DNA of 64,000 nt from Saccharospirillum sp. (GTDB taxonomy: Bacteria > Pseudomonadota > Gammaproteobacteria > Pseudomonadales > Natronospirillaceae). Where the stretch lies: positions 248,001-312,000 of the forward strand of contig JAGYIL010000001.1 of assembly GCA_018402545.1 (NCBI GenBank), given 5' to 3'. Below are positions 30,889 to 40,739 of this stretch, in pieces (within the stretch, counting starts at the first letter, position 1; every line of letters starts with the position of its first letter). The notes beneath the pieces were generated by a model, which saw only the letters and a program-made list of their open reading frames with translations, made no database searches and had not been told where the DNA came from. The position numbers were made by a program, and so were the translations under genes.

Positions 30889-31000
30889 TGCCGGACACCC
30901 GGTATACCTCTCCGGGGTAGTTCGCAGCATGGATGCTGCGATCTAGGCTCCATGGATGGATCTACGCCGACCCCGGAGAGGTATACCGGGTGTCCGGCAC
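30889..31000 (+). repeat. Dispersed intergenic palindrome, copy 5
   Basis: Perfect 31-bp IR 30889-30919 / 30970-31000; core CGCAGCATGGATGCTGCG. Confidence 0.92.
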
Positions 31001-31040
31001 GGACTCATGCCTCCTGAAAAAGAAACCTCCCAGACAGCCA

Positions 31041-31856
31041 CTACTCCTCAACCGTCCGAACTTCACCCTCACGCCCGGCCATTCGGGTGCGTAACCAGCC
31101 CCAGAGCCGTCGGGTAGTGCGATTTGGCGTAGCCTGGTTGTAAAACGAGGCTTGCCCGGGGTCTCGGATCTGAGTGAAGCGTTCGAGTTGGTTGCGTCGG
31201 GCGGCCGCGCGGCGGTTATCGGCCGCACTTAACGCCGCCGGGGTGTCGTCGGAGACCCAGTCGAGTATCGCGATGTTCAGGCTGCCGATCAGGTCGGGCA
31301 GGTCGGGTTCGATGGTTTTGGCGTTGACCATTATCAGCCCGTAGCCGATGTCCTGGTCTGGCGTCAGACGTTCCGACAGATAGCGGGCCGCCCAGTAGGC
31401 GCCCTCACCATAGCCAAGAATCACCAGATTGAACTGGCCGTCCTGGTTCAGTCGTTGCAGACCGAGCGCAATGCGATCGAGCGTCGCATCGGCATCGGTG
31501 GCATAGCCGCCGACCAGTGGCAGGGCGATCGACAGGGTATTCCAGCCGACATCGGGCAGATAGTTGCGTGTTTGTTGCAGCAACACTGGCCAGTCCGGGT
31601 TGTGGCCCTGGTCGTGCAGAATCAGCACCGCACCCTGGGGATTTGCCGTGCGTTGTTGCAGGCTGAGGCCCAGAAAGGCGTTATCGCCTTCGCCCAGAAT
31701 GACGATTTCTTCGCCATTTTGAGCATTGGCCCGGGCCTGAGCCAGGTCATTCAGGTGGTTGGCACGCGCCTGGCCCAGCGCTTCTGCCCGGCTGTAAGCG
31801 CTAACCGCGAGCAGGGCAAACAGGCTGACCATCAGCAGCAGGGAGCGTTTTGTCAT
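31041..31856 (-). CDS. DUF3530 family alpha/beta-hydrolase-like secreted protein
   Basis: Signal peptide; GAVLILHDQGHNPDWP; LVILGYGEGAYWAARYL. Confidence 0.8.
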   Translation of the reverse strand: MTKRSLLLMVSLFALLAVSAYSRAEALGQARANHLNDLAQARANAQNGEEIVILGEGDNAFLGLSLQQRTANPQGAVLILHDQGHNPDWPVLLQQTRNYLPDVGWNTLSIALPLVGGYATDADATLDRIALGLQRLNQDGQFNLVILGYGEGAYWAARYLSERLTPDQDIGYGLIMVNAKTIEPDLPDLIGSLNIAILDWVSDDTPAALSAADNRRAAARRNQLERFTQIRDPGQASFYNQATPNRTTRRLWGWLRTRMAGREGEVRTVEE

Positions 31857-31959
31857 CGGGCGGTAACCCGGGTTTTATCGGTGGTCGGACACATTGGCGT
31901 TTGACCTCCCTCTGGCAGTCACTAGAATGGGCGTTCCGCCAGCCGTGAGACGCCCCGAA

Positions 31960-32637
31960 ATGTCCGATTTTGTCATAGCCCCCTCCATTCTGTCCGCCGA
32001 TTTTGCCCGCCTGGGCGAAGAAGTGGATGCCGTTCTGAACGCCGGTGCCGACTGGGTCCACTTCGATGTGATGGATAACCACTACGTGCCCAACCTGACC
32101 ATCGGCCCCATGGTGTGCAAGGCATTGCGCAATCACGGCGTGACCGCACCCATCGACGTGCACCTGATGGTGTCTCCAGTAGATCGGCTGATTGGCGACT
32201 TTATTGAGGCCGGCGCCAGCATCATTACCTTCCACCCGGAAGCCAGCGACCACATCGATCGCTCGCTGCAGCTGATCCGTGATGGCGGCTGCAAGGCCGG
32301 CCTGGTATTCAACCCGGCCACCCCGCTGCATTATCTCGATTACGTGATGGACAAGATCGACCAGGTGCTGATCATGTCGGTCAACCCCGGTTTCGGCGGT
32401 CAGTCATTCCTGCCCTCCGCGCTCGATAAACTGCGTGACGCCCGCGCCCGTATACAAGCCTCGGGCCGCGATATTCGGCTGGAAGTCGACGGCGGCGTGA
32501 AAGTCGATAACATCCGGGCAATAGCCGAAGCCGGTGCTGATGCGTTCGTTGCCGGCTCTGCCATTTTTAACACTGATGACTACAAAACCCGCATCGCCGA
32601 AATGCGCGAGGAACTGGCCAAAACCCGTAGCGCCTGA
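31960..32637 (+). CDS. rpe: Ribulose-phosphate 3-epimerase
   Basis: [48 protein letters not shown]. Confidence 0.97.
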   Translation: MSDFVIAPSILSADFARLGEEVDAVLNAGADWVHFDVMDNHYVPNLTIGPMVCKALRNHGVTAPIDVHLMVSPVDRLIGDFIEAGASIITFHPEASDHIDRSLQLIRDGGCKAGLVFNPATPLHYLDYVMDKIDQVLIMSVNPGFGGQSFLPSALDKLRDARARIQASGRDIRLEVDGGVKVDNIRAIAEAGADAFVAGSAIFNTDDYKTRIAEMREELAKTRSA

Positions 32638-32689
32638 TCGATGTCTACCACTCAGTTAATGGCTCAGTTGCCTCCACAGAGTGGTTTTG

Positions 32690-32873
32690 ACTTAAGGTTC
32701 GGAGTTTGCAACCAATTGAGTGTCAGGTGCCGGGTGTACCTATCCGGGGTAGTCTGCAGCAGGGATGCTGCAGTCTAGGCCCCATGGATGGGTTTACGCC
32801 GACCCCGGATAGGTATACCCGGTGCCTGGCACGGACTCATGGCACCAATGTACAACCGAACTCCGAAACGCGA
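32690..32873 (+). repeat. Dispersed intergenic palindrome, copy 6
   Basis: Closing stem 32724-32750 / 32802-32828 (25/27); core CTGCAGCAGGGATGCTGCAG, CCCCATGGATGGG; imperfect outer IR TTCGGAGTT. Confidence 0.88.
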
Positions 32874-32952
32874 GTATTGGACATAGCGGCTTTATAACGA
32901 CGTACTATTTAAGCGGTGCCATGTTTGCACCGCCCTTCACCCGGGAGATCCT

Positions 32953-33783
32953 GTGGACGAATTACTGGTATTTGACCTCGACGGTACGCTGATCGACGGC
33001 GAAGATAGCATCACCGACCTGACTCGCACTGCGTTGAACAAGCTCGATGAACTGGGCGTTGCCTGGACCGTCGCCACCGGCCGTATGCCACATGGCGGTC
33101 GCGAAGCGCTGCCCGATGTGCGGTTCCGCCACCCCCAGGCGTACAAGAACGGCGTGCTGATCTGGGATCTCAACGAAAACGTGCGCATCAACGCCCAGCC
33201 GATGGACCCGATGGAGTTGGTTGAAGTTTGCCGCCGTCTGGAAGTGCACGGCATTAACCCCTGGCTGAATACGCTCGATCACGAAGACCGCATTGGCGCG
33301 GTGATTCGCCGTATCGGCACCGAGCGCGAAGAAGCCTGGGCCAAATACATGGAAAGCCAGGCGATCAACGTGCAACTGAATGCCGATTTTTCCTCGATTC
33401 AGGAACAGATCCTGAACGTCTTCGCCGTGACCGAAAACCAGAAAGTGCTGTACATGGCCGAAGAACTGGCTGATATGCCCAATGTGCAAGTGTACGCCGG
33501 GCCCGATATGTACCGCGAAGGCTATTACTGGATGGACATTCACCACATCAGTGGCACCAAGGGCGATGCGGTCAAGTTTCTTCAACGGCAGACCGGGGCA
33601 AAACGCCTGGTCTGCTTTGGCGATTCAGACAACGACGTCAGCATGTTCAAGCTAGCCGACGAAGCGTACGCCATGGAAAACGCCCTCGATGAAGTAAAAG
33701 CCGTATCGACCGGCATCATCGGCAAGAACACCGACAGTGCCATTGCCTATTTTCTGGCAGAGCGCTACGGCTTTAGTCTGTGA
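32953..33783 (+). CDS. Cof-type HAD-IIB family hydrolase
   Basis: LLVFDLDGTLIDGEDSIT, CFGDSDNDVSMFKLADEAYAMENA. Confidence 0.9.
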   Translation: MDELLVFDLDGTLIDGEDSITDLTRTALNKLDELGVAWTVATGRMPHGGREALPDVRFRHPQAYKNGVLIWDLNENVRINAQPMDPMELVEVCRRLEVHGINPWLNTLDHEDRIGAVIRRIGTEREEAWAKYMESQAINVQLNADFSSIQEQILNVFAVTENQKVLYMAEELADMPNVQVYAGPDMYREGYYWMDIHHISGTKGDAVKFLQRQTGAKRLVCFGDSDNDVSMFKLADEAYAMENALDEVKAVSTGIIGKNTDSAIAYFLAERYGFSL

Positions 33784-34457
33784 CACCGGTAACCGCCATA
33801 CTGTTCGATCTCGACGGCACCCTGGTCGACAGCGCGCGCGGCATTTACGCCGCGCTCGACGAGGTATTAACCACGCTCACCGGCCATGGCTGCAGCATTG
33901 AAGACGTACGCCGCTGGGTCGGCAATGGGCCGGAAAAACTGGTAGAACGCGGCCTCTACAGCCACGGTTACGAAGACGATGCCAGCAGGGCACACACGCT
34001 GTTTCGCGAGGCTTATCAGCGCACGCTGATGCAGGCCGATATTTACCCCGGCGTCGTCAACGGCCTGGCAACCCTGCAACACCAGGGGCTCAGGCTGGCG
34101 TGCATTACCAATAAAAGTTCTCACTTTACCGGCACCTTTCTGTCTGAACTGGGGCTGGCGTCTTTCTTTGACCGGGTATTGTGCGGCGACGAAGTCGAAC
34201 GACCCAAGCCCGACCCGCAAAGTCTGGTTCAGGTGTGTGCCGAATTTGGCATTGAGCCGGCCGCAGCCATCATGGTCGGGGATTCTGAAAACGACCTTAA
34301 ACCGGCCCATGCTATTGGGATGCGTGGCATTGCCGTCGGTTACGGTTATCATGGCAACGTGCCGCTGGAGGCGTTTCATCCACTGGCCATTGTCGATGAC
34401 TTCGAGTCTGTCGTTAAACTGTGTTTGGCCGCTGCAAGCCCTGCGCCGCAGCACTAA
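33780..34457 (+). CDS. gph: Phosphoglycolate phosphatase
   Basis: ILFDLDGTLVDSARGIY, MVGDSENDLKPAHAIGM. Confidence 0.88.
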   Translation: MTPVTAILFDLDGTLVDSARGIYAALDEVLTTLTGHGCSIEDVRRWVGNGPEKLVERGLYSHGYEDDASRAHTLFREAYQRTLMQADIYPGVVNGLATLQHQGLRLACITNKSSHFTGTFLSELGLASFFDRVLCGDEVERPKPDPQSLVQVCAEFGIEPAAAIMVGDSENDLKPAHAIGMRGIAVGYGYHGNVPLEAFHPLAIVDDFESVVKLCLAAASPAPQH

Positions 34458-34483
34458 CCCTTCCTCACACAAGGACTTTTGTG

Positions 34484-34855
34484 ATGTATTTAGCTCAAAC
34501 GCTGGTGGCGCTGGTCGCCTTGCTGCACCTCGGCTTTCTGATATTGGAAATGTTTTTATGGACGTCACCCATAGGCCGTAAGGTGTTTGGCATGAACGCC
34601 GAAAAAGCTGAATTAACCAAGGTAATGGCCGCTAATCAGGGCCTGTATAATGGCTTTCTGGTTGCTGGTTTGCTCTGGGGTTTGTTGCTTGGCACATCCG
34701 GTGTTCCGGTAATGATATTTTTCCTCAGTTGCGTCATCGTCGCCGGGTTTTATGGCGCCGCTACGGTCAGCCGCAAGATTGTATGGGTGCAGGCCGTACC
34801 GGCCATTGCAGCCCTGGTAGTGCTTGGCATCGTTGCTCCGTTCAGCGGCGGTTAA
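34484..34855 (+). CDS. DUF1304 membrane protein
   Basis: ALLHLGFLILEMFLWTSPIGRKVFGM...NQGLYNGFLVAGLLWG. Confidence 0.88.
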   Translation: MYLAQTLVALVALLHLGFLILEMFLWTSPIGRKVFGMNAEKAELTKVMAANQGLYNGFLVAGLLWGLLLGTSGVPVMIFFLSCVIVAGFYGAATVSRKIVWVQAVPAIAALVVLGIVAPFSGG

Positions 34856-34871
34856 AGGCCAAGGGCTCGAA

Positions 34872-34895
34872 CGCTCTCCCGGCTACGGGAGAGCG
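34872..34895. terminator. Possible hairpin terminator between convergent genes
   Basis: CGCTCTCCC-GGCTAC-GGGAGAGCG; no clear T-tract. Confidence 0.4.
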
Positions 34896-34928
34896 ATCTC
34901 TTGGGGTTAAAGAGCCTGGCAAGTCTGT

Positions 34929-35603
34929 TTACCCTCGCTCATCCTCAATAAACAGAAAATTCCCAATCAACTCTTTACCACCCTCGGTCGCAAAGGATTC
35001 CGGATGAAATTGAATGCCGTGAATCGGATAATCGCGATGTTTCACCCCCATTAATTCGAAATTCCCACCCCGGGCCAGTCGCTCCCGGTCTTCGAAATCC
35101 TCTGCACTCAGATCTCCGACTGAAGCGGTTACCTGTAAACACTCAGGTAGAGTTTCAGCCGCTGCTATCAAGGAATGATAACGCATCACATCCAGTTGAT
35201 CGGGCACTCCCCGAAATACCGACTGGCCGTTGTGTGTGACCGGGCTGATCTTGCCGTGCATCGGCAATGGCGCTTTCACCACCTGGCCGCCAAATACGTG
35301 CACAATGCCCTGCATGCCAAGGCACACCCCGAGCAGTGGCGTCGTTTTACCCAGCTTTTCGATAACGTCGGCACAGACACCAAAGTAGCGCTCATCATCC
35401 GGTGAGCCCGGGCCCGGTGAAATGATGATGCGATCCGGCGCCATCGCTTTAATGTCGTCAAAGCTGATCTGGTCGTTGCGGCGGACCAGAATCTCGAATT
35501 GCTCAAGAGTGCCCCGGTTCTTGGCCGACGTCAGAATCTCCCCGATGAACTGATAAAGGTTATAGGTGAATGAATCGTAATTATCGATGATCAGGATTTT
35601 CAT
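34929..35603 (-). CDS. trpG: Anthranilate synthase glutamine amidotransferase component
   Basis: MKILIIDNYDSFTYNLYQ, ISPGPGSPDD, LLGVCLGMQGI. Confidence 0.92.
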   Translation of the reverse strand: MKILIIDNYDSFTYNLYQFIGEILTSAKNRGTLEQFEILVRRNDQISFDDIKAMAPDRIIISPGPGSPDDERYFGVCADVIEKLGKTTPLLGVCLGMQGIVHVFGGQVVKAPLPMHGKISPVTHNGQSVFRGVPDQLDVMRYHSLIAAAETLPECLQVTASVGDLSAEDFEDRERLARGGNFELMGVKHRDYPIHGIQFHPESFATEGGKELIGNFLFIEDERG

Positions 35604-36994
35604 GCCGACGCCTCCGAATCCATAAAGGGTTCCAGCGCCTTGCGTGTGCCTGCAAACTTGCGGCGAATTTCCTCATACTCATCTTCGGCGTTGCTGTCGT
35701 AGACATTGCCACCGCAGGTTTGCACATAGGCGCGCTCGCCGTTCACAAAAACCGTTCGGATTGGAATGGCGAAGGTGCAATCGCCATTGAACGAGAACTG
35801 ACCCACCGCCCCACCATAGGGGCCGCGGCCATCGATCTCCAGGTCGTTGATGATTTTCATCGCTTCAATTTTGGGCGCGCCGGTCAGCGTGCCTGCCGGG
35901 AAATTGCTGGCCAGGGCCGAAAACATGTCTTCGCCCTCTGCCATAATGCCGACGATTTCGCTGGAAATATGCTGCACATGGCTGAAGCGTTTAATGTCCA
36001 TCAGGCTGCGCACTTTTACCGTGCCGAACTGTGCCACACGGCCAATGTCGTTGCGGTGCAGATCGACAATCATATTGTGCTCGGCAATTTCTTTCGGGTC
36101 ATTCAACAGGGTGCGTGCATACTGAGTATCTTCCTGGGCGTTGGTACCACGTTTGGTAGTGCCCGCCAGCGGGAAGGTTTCCATTTCGCCCTGGCGCAAC
36201 CGAAACAGCATTTCCGGGCTGGCGCCCACCAGCTTCTGCGCACCGAATTTCACATAGTACATCTGTGGTGAGGGGTTAATCTCGCGCAGTTTTTCATAGA
36301 GTGCCAGCGTATCGCCTTCTATTTTAAAACGTTTTTTAAAACCCACTTCGCACTGAAAGATTTTGCCGTCGATGATGTCCTGTTTCACCTTGGCCACCGC
36401 AGCGGCATGCTCTGCCTGGCTCATGGTATCGCCCAGCGCTGTAATGCGCAGCTCAGCGTTCGGCACGTCGTCAGATTCGATGAGTGATTGCAGAAAATCG
36501 TAGCGGCTGTTGTCGTAATAGAAGTAGGTAACCTCACCGGTCATTTTGTCGAGAATCAGGCCATCTTTATATAAGCCAAACCGAAAGGTATCGAAATCAT
36601 CATTGGCTTTTAACTGCAGGGTCGGCTCGAAATACTGCATCGCATCGTAGCCCAGATAGCCAGACAACCCCCCCGCGTATTTTCGCGAGATGATGTTCTG
36701 CGGCATCAGGCTGCGCAACAGTTCATAGGGGTTGCTGCTTGAATAGGTGTTGGCATGGCCGTCGCGGTCTTCAATGGTCAGTTCCCGGCCATTGGCATAG
36801 AGGCAATACTCCGGATCAAACCCTATGATGGAATGCCGGGCAATGTGGCTGTCTTCACCGAGTGATTCCAGCATGTAGCAGGTATCGAACTGCTTCTCGA
36901 TCTTCTTGAACAGCTGAAAGAAATCGCAGTCGGCGGCCAGCTTCACATAGTGTGGTTTGCGCGGCAGCGTAAAGGGTTGGGGCGTGTCAGACAT
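35600..36994 (-). CDS. trpE: Anthranilate synthase component I
   Basis: LVGASPEMLFRL, FPLAGTTKRG, FPAGTLTGAPKIEAM; LESLGEDSHIARHS near N-terminus. Confidence 0.92.
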   Translation of the reverse strand: MSDTPQPFTLPRKPHYVKLAADCDFFQLFKKIEKQFDTCYMLESLGEDSHIARHSIIGFDPEYCLYANGRELTIEDRDGHANTYSSSNPYELLRSLMPQNIISRKYAGGLSGYLGYDAMQYFEPTLQLKANDDFDTFRFGLYKDGLILDKMTGEVTYFYYDNSRYDFLQSLIESDDVPNAELRITALGDTMSQAEHAAAVAKVKQDIIDGKIFQCEVGFKKRFKIEGDTLALYEKLREINPSPQMYYVKFGAQKLVGASPEMLFRLRQGEMETFPLAGTTKRGTNAQEDTQYARTLLNDPKEIAEHNMIVDLHRNDIGRVAQFGTVKVRSLMDIKRFSHVQHISSEIVGIMAEGEDMFSALASNFPAGTLTGAPKIEAMKIINDLEIDGRGPYGGAVGQFSFNGDCTFAIPIRTVFVNGERAYVQTCGGNVYDSNAEDEYEEIRRKFAGTRKALEPFMDSEASA

Positions 36995-37036
36995 AAAGGC
37001 ATCCAGGCAAGGTGGGTTCCGTTAAGGTGGGTTGGG

Positions 37037-37279
37037 TCAGTGGGTGTCGCGCAGGGCCCGCGAGCCCCGCGATACCGTGGCAATGCCCACACCCAGCAAT
37101 TCAGCGATTTTGCGGTGGGCCACACCCTCGTTCAGCAGTTTGAAAATCTGCAGGCGTTTACTGATTTCCTGGTATTCCGCCGGGGTCAGCAGGCTTTCCA
37201 GGGCGGTATCCATGGAACCGGGGGTGTCGATAGCCAGCAAATGGCGTATCAACTCGGTTTTGTACGGGTCGTCGGTCAT
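37037..37279 (-). CDS. trpR: Trp operon repressor
   Basis: LTPAEYQEISKRLQIFKLLNEGVAHRKIAELLGVGIATVSRGSRAL. Confidence 0.9.
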   Translation of the reverse strand: MTDDPYKTELIRHLLAIDTPGSMDTALESLLTPAEYQEISKRLQIFKLLNEGVAHRKIAELLGVGIATVSRGSRALRDTH

Positions 37280-37317
37280 CGTTTTTGGCCGCAGGTTCTG
37301 AAGTGGGTGTCTGGTAT

Positions 37318-37335
37318 GTACTAGCGTACTAGTAC
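37318..37335 (-). promoter_or_regulatory. TrpR operator
   Basis: GTACTAGCGTACTAGTAC vs Trp operator consensus GTACTAGTTAACTAGTAC (15/18); 39 bp upstream of trpR. Confidence 0.8.
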
Positions 37336-37408
37336 GATACCGATTGGCCGTTTGAAGTCAAGCCTTTTCAGTCAGCGGTGATACACTGCGCACCTGACAC
37401 TCATTGAA

Positions 37409-37984
37409 ATGCAGGTTTGCCCCGTGCACGACGACGCTACACTCATCGCCCAGACTCGCGCCTGGGTTGAACAGGTTGTGATCGACCTGAACCTTTGCCC
37501 CTTTGCCAAGCGCGAGCTGGTAAAAAACCGGGTTCGGTTCAGCGTAACCCACGCCACCTCCGAAGCCGCGCTGATCGAGGCGTTGCAAGATGAGTTGCTG
37601 TTCCTGGCCGGTGAAGATCGCATAGAAACGACACTGCTGATTCACCCGCGCATCTACGAGAGCTTTTACGATTACAACGATTTTCTGGGTGTCGCCGAAG
37701 GCCTGCTGATCGAACTGGAGCTGGAGGGCATCTTCCAGATCGCAAGCTTCCACCCCAAATACCAGTTCGGCGGAACCGAGCGCGATGACCCGGAAAACTA
37801 CACCAACCGCTCGCCATACCCCATGCTGCATCTGTTGCGTGAAGATTCACTGGAAGCCGCTATTGATGCCTACCCGGATGTCGATGCTATACCCGATAAC
37901 AACATTCAGATGATGAATGAACTGGGTGCGGATACCCTGAAGACGTTACTGGCGAAGTGCATGAACTACAGTGAGAACCGGTAA
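37409..37984 (+). CDS. DUF1415 family protein
   Basis: WVEQVVIDLNLCPFAKRELVKNRVRF; FQIASFHPKYQFGGTERDDPENYTNRSPYPMLHLLRE. Confidence 0.9.
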   Translation: MQVCPVHDDATLIAQTRAWVEQVVIDLNLCPFAKRELVKNRVRFSVTHATSEAALIEALQDELLFLAGEDRIETTLLIHPRIYESFYDYNDFLGVAEGLLIELELEGIFQIASFHPKYQFGGTERDDPENYTNRSPYPMLHLLREDSLEAAIDAYPDVDAIPDNNIQMMNELGADTLKTLLAKCMNYSENR

Positions 37985-38072
37985 GGGCATCCTGCTTATG
38001 CATCGTCATACCGGGCAATGCACCAACAGAGACCGCTGAACTCAACGAATCCAAACTGGGTATTTCCAACTT

Positions 38073-39035
38073 ATGCTGAATCTATTATTTGTCGCTCTGG
38101 GGGTTTTACTTCTGACCACTGGCGGGGAGGCGTTGATCAGAGGCTCTCTGGCCGCTGCCACGCGAATGGGTGTATCACCCCTGTTGAGTGGTCTGTTGAT
38201 CGTCGGGTTCGGTACCTCTGCTCCGGAGTTGGTTGTGTCAATCGATGCCGCCTTGAGTGAACGGCCCGACATCGCGATTGGTAATGTGGTAGGCAGTAAC
38301 ATCAGTAATGTACTGCTGATTCTGGGTCTATGTGCCCTGATAACGCCACTGGCCGTAAAACCTTTGGCGTTGCGCCGCGATGCAGTCACCGTTGTGGCGG
38401 CAAGTGTTCTTTTCCTGATATTGGTTGGCGGAAGCGCACTGGAACGATCGGATGCCGCCATCTTTCTGGCCGCACTCTCCGCCTACCTGATTTGGGCCTA
38501 CCGGACGGAACGCTCCGGAGCAGCGCCCTCGGCCGAGCTGCACCAGGCGGAAGGGGAAGAAGTCACCTCGCTGCCGAAGACGACGCTCTGGACCATTATG
38601 GCTATTGTATTGGGGTTGGTGCTGCTGATCTTGGGCTCGCAGGTTCTTTTGAGAGGGGCCGTGGGCATAGCGGAATCCTATGGTGTTTCAGAGGCTGTGA
38701 TCGGCCTGACTCTGGTGGCGGTAGGTACCTCCTTGCCTGAGTTGTCCATATCGGTGATTGCCGCTTTTCGGCGCCACGCCGATGTCGCTATTGGCAATAT
38801 TCTGGGGAGCAACATTTTTAACCTCCTGGGTATTCTGGGCGTGTCTGCGTTGCTCCAGCCACTGCCGGTTCATGAGCGGATATTGCAGTTCGATCAATGG
38901 GTGATGCTGGGAACCTCGGTCCTGCTGCTTTGGTTTCTGTACACCGGCCGTCGACTCAGTCGGCCCGAGGGCGCAGTATTGCTGCTAGGGTACGGCCTTT
39001 ACGTGGGCCTGAGTTTTACGGTATTTGGAGGGTAA
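38073..39035 (+). CDS. Calcium/sodium antiporter (CaCA family)
   Basis: Two repeats GFGTSAPELVVS...GNVVGSNISN and AVGTSLPELSIS...GNILGSNIFN. Confidence 0.93.
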   Translation: MLNLLFVALGVLLLTTGGEALIRGSLAAATRMGVSPLLSGLLIVGFGTSAPELVVSIDAALSERPDIAIGNVVGSNISNVLLILGLCALITPLAVKPLALRRDAVTVVAASVLFLILVGGSALERSDAAIFLAALSAYLIWAYRTERSGAAPSAELHQAEGEEVTSLPKTTLWTIMAIVLGLVLLILGSQVLLRGAVGIAESYGVSEAVIGLTLVAVGTSLPELSISVIAAFRRHADVAIGNILGSNIFNLLGILGVSALLQPLPVHERILQFDQWVMLGTSVLLLWFLYTGRRLSRPEGAVLLLGYGLYVGLSFTVFGG

Positions 39036-39053
39036 CTATGTTGGAGAATAACA

Positions 39054-39509
39054 GTGACTGACTTTCAAACTCGCTTCGTCATAGACGACGACAAACCCGC
39101 CTGGCAAGCCCTGTTCAACGGCTACGCCGACTTCTATGGCGTGCCGATGGATGATGCGACCGCAGACCGGGTATGGAACTGGCTGCTCGACCAAAACCAT
39201 GTACTCGAAGGGCTGGTGGTGTGTGATGAGGCCGGTGCTGTCGTCGGTCTGGCCCATGTTCGTGCCTGTCCGCGTCCACTGGGTGGCTGTGATGTGGGTT
39301 TTCTGGATGACATGTTTGTTGACCCGGCAGCACGCGGCAGCGGCGCTGCCGATGCTCTGTTCGACGCGCTGCAAGCTCTGGCCAGTGAACGTGGCTGGCC
39401 GGCCTTGCGCTGGATTACCCAGCATTTCAATGAACGGGGTCGTGGTTTTTATGACCGCTATACCGGTGGCCCGAGTGATTTCATCATGTACCAGTTGAAA
39501 CAGGACTAG
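39054..39509 (+). CDS. GNAT family N-acetyltransferase
   Basis: GFLDDMFVDPAARGSGAADALFDALQALASERGW. Confidence 0.88.
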   Translation: MTDFQTRFVIDDDKPAWQALFNGYADFYGVPMDDATADRVWNWLLDQNHVLEGLVVCDEAGAVVGLAHVRACPRPLGGCDVGFLDDMFVDPAARGSGAADALFDALQALASERGWPALRWITQHFNERGRGFYDRYTGGPSDFIMYQLKQD

Positions 39510-39576
39510 CGACTGTCAGGCAGGTAAGGGCTTTTGGTATGCTGTCGTTCACTGAATGTCTGATTAGAGGTTATGC

Positions 39577-40656
39577 ATGTCGTCTTACTGGAGCCCCCTG
39601 GTTCACTCACTGGACCCCTACACCCCGGGTGAACAACCCAGGGTAGACGGCCTGATCAAGCTGAACACCAACGAAAACCCTTACCCACCGGCACCGGGCG
39701 TTGCGCAGCTGTTACAGCAACCGGCGACAGCCGAACGGTTGCGGCTCTACCCGGACCCGAATTCACAGTCGTTGAAAGATGCCCTTACCAGCAACCTGGG
39801 TCTGAAGCCCGGGCAGGTCTTTGTCGGCAACGGTTCGGACGATGTATTGGCCATGGTGTTTATGGGGTTGCTCAAACAAGCCCGGCCCATCCTGTTTCCG
39901 GACATCACCTACAGCTTTTACCCGGTTTACTGCCAGTTGTTTGGGGTGGAATTTCAAAACATCCCTTTGGCGGATGACTTTTCTCTGGATCTGGACGCTT
40001 ATTCCAGCGATAACGGCGGCATCATTTTTGCCAACCCGAATGCCCCTACCGGCCTGGCGCTGACGCTCGGTCAGATTGAAACCTTACTGCAACGCAATAC
40101 AGAATCGGTTGTTGTCGTCGACGAAGCCTATGTGGATTTTGGCGCGGAGTCGGCCGTGGCATTGATCGACCGGTACCCTAATTTACTGGTGGTGCAAACA
40201 CTCTCCAAATCCCGCTCTCTGGCCGGCATGCGGCTCGGCTTTGCGGCCGGGCAGGCGCATTTGATCGACGCCCTGAACCGGGTCAAAAATTCCTTCAACC
40301 CCTATCCGATCGACCGAATTGCCGAAGCGGCAGGCTGCGCGGCTGTTCAGGATACGGGTTACTTTGAAGCTTGTTGTCAGCAGATTATGGCGACCCGAGA
40401 GGCCACCGCGGAAACCCTGGCCGGCCTGGGGTTTGAGGTATTGCCCTCAAAAACCAATTTCCTGTTTGCCAAACCACCGTCTGGCCTCGAAGCGGCGAAG
40501 CTGGCCGAGCGGTTGCGGCGGGATAACGTGTTGATCCGGTACTTTAACAAACCAAGAATCGACGCCTATGTCCGTATTTCGATCGGTACCGATGCCGACA
40601 TGGCGGTTCTTCTGGCGTGTGTTGAACGGTACGTGAACGAGCCATCTGCCGGCTGA
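39577..40656 (+). CDS. hisC: Histidinol-phosphate aminotransferase
   Basis: LNTNENPYPPAPGV, VVVDEAYVDFG, QTLSKSRSLAGMRLGFAAG. Confidence 0.92.
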   Translation: MSSYWSPLVHSLDPYTPGEQPRVDGLIKLNTNENPYPPAPGVAQLLQQPATAERLRLYPDPNSQSLKDALTSNLGLKPGQVFVGNGSDDVLAMVFMGLLKQARPILFPDITYSFYPVYCQLFGVEFQNIPLADDFSLDLDAYSSDNGGIIFANPNAPTGLALTLGQIETLLQRNTESVVVVDEAYVDFGAESAVALIDRYPNLLVVQTLSKSRSLAGMRLGFAAGQAHLIDALNRVKNSFNPYPIDRIAEAAGCAAVQDTGYFEACCQQIMATREATAETLAGLGFEVLPSKTNFLFAKPPSGLEAAKLAERLRRDNVLIRYFNKPRIDAYVRISIGTDADMAVLLACVERYVNEPSAG

Positions 40657-40739
40657 AGCGGTGTTTCGTCTCTTGTTGGGTTAATTGTCGTCTACACTGC
40701 GGCGACCAAAAGGGATAACCCCCAAACCAGGAGGCAACC

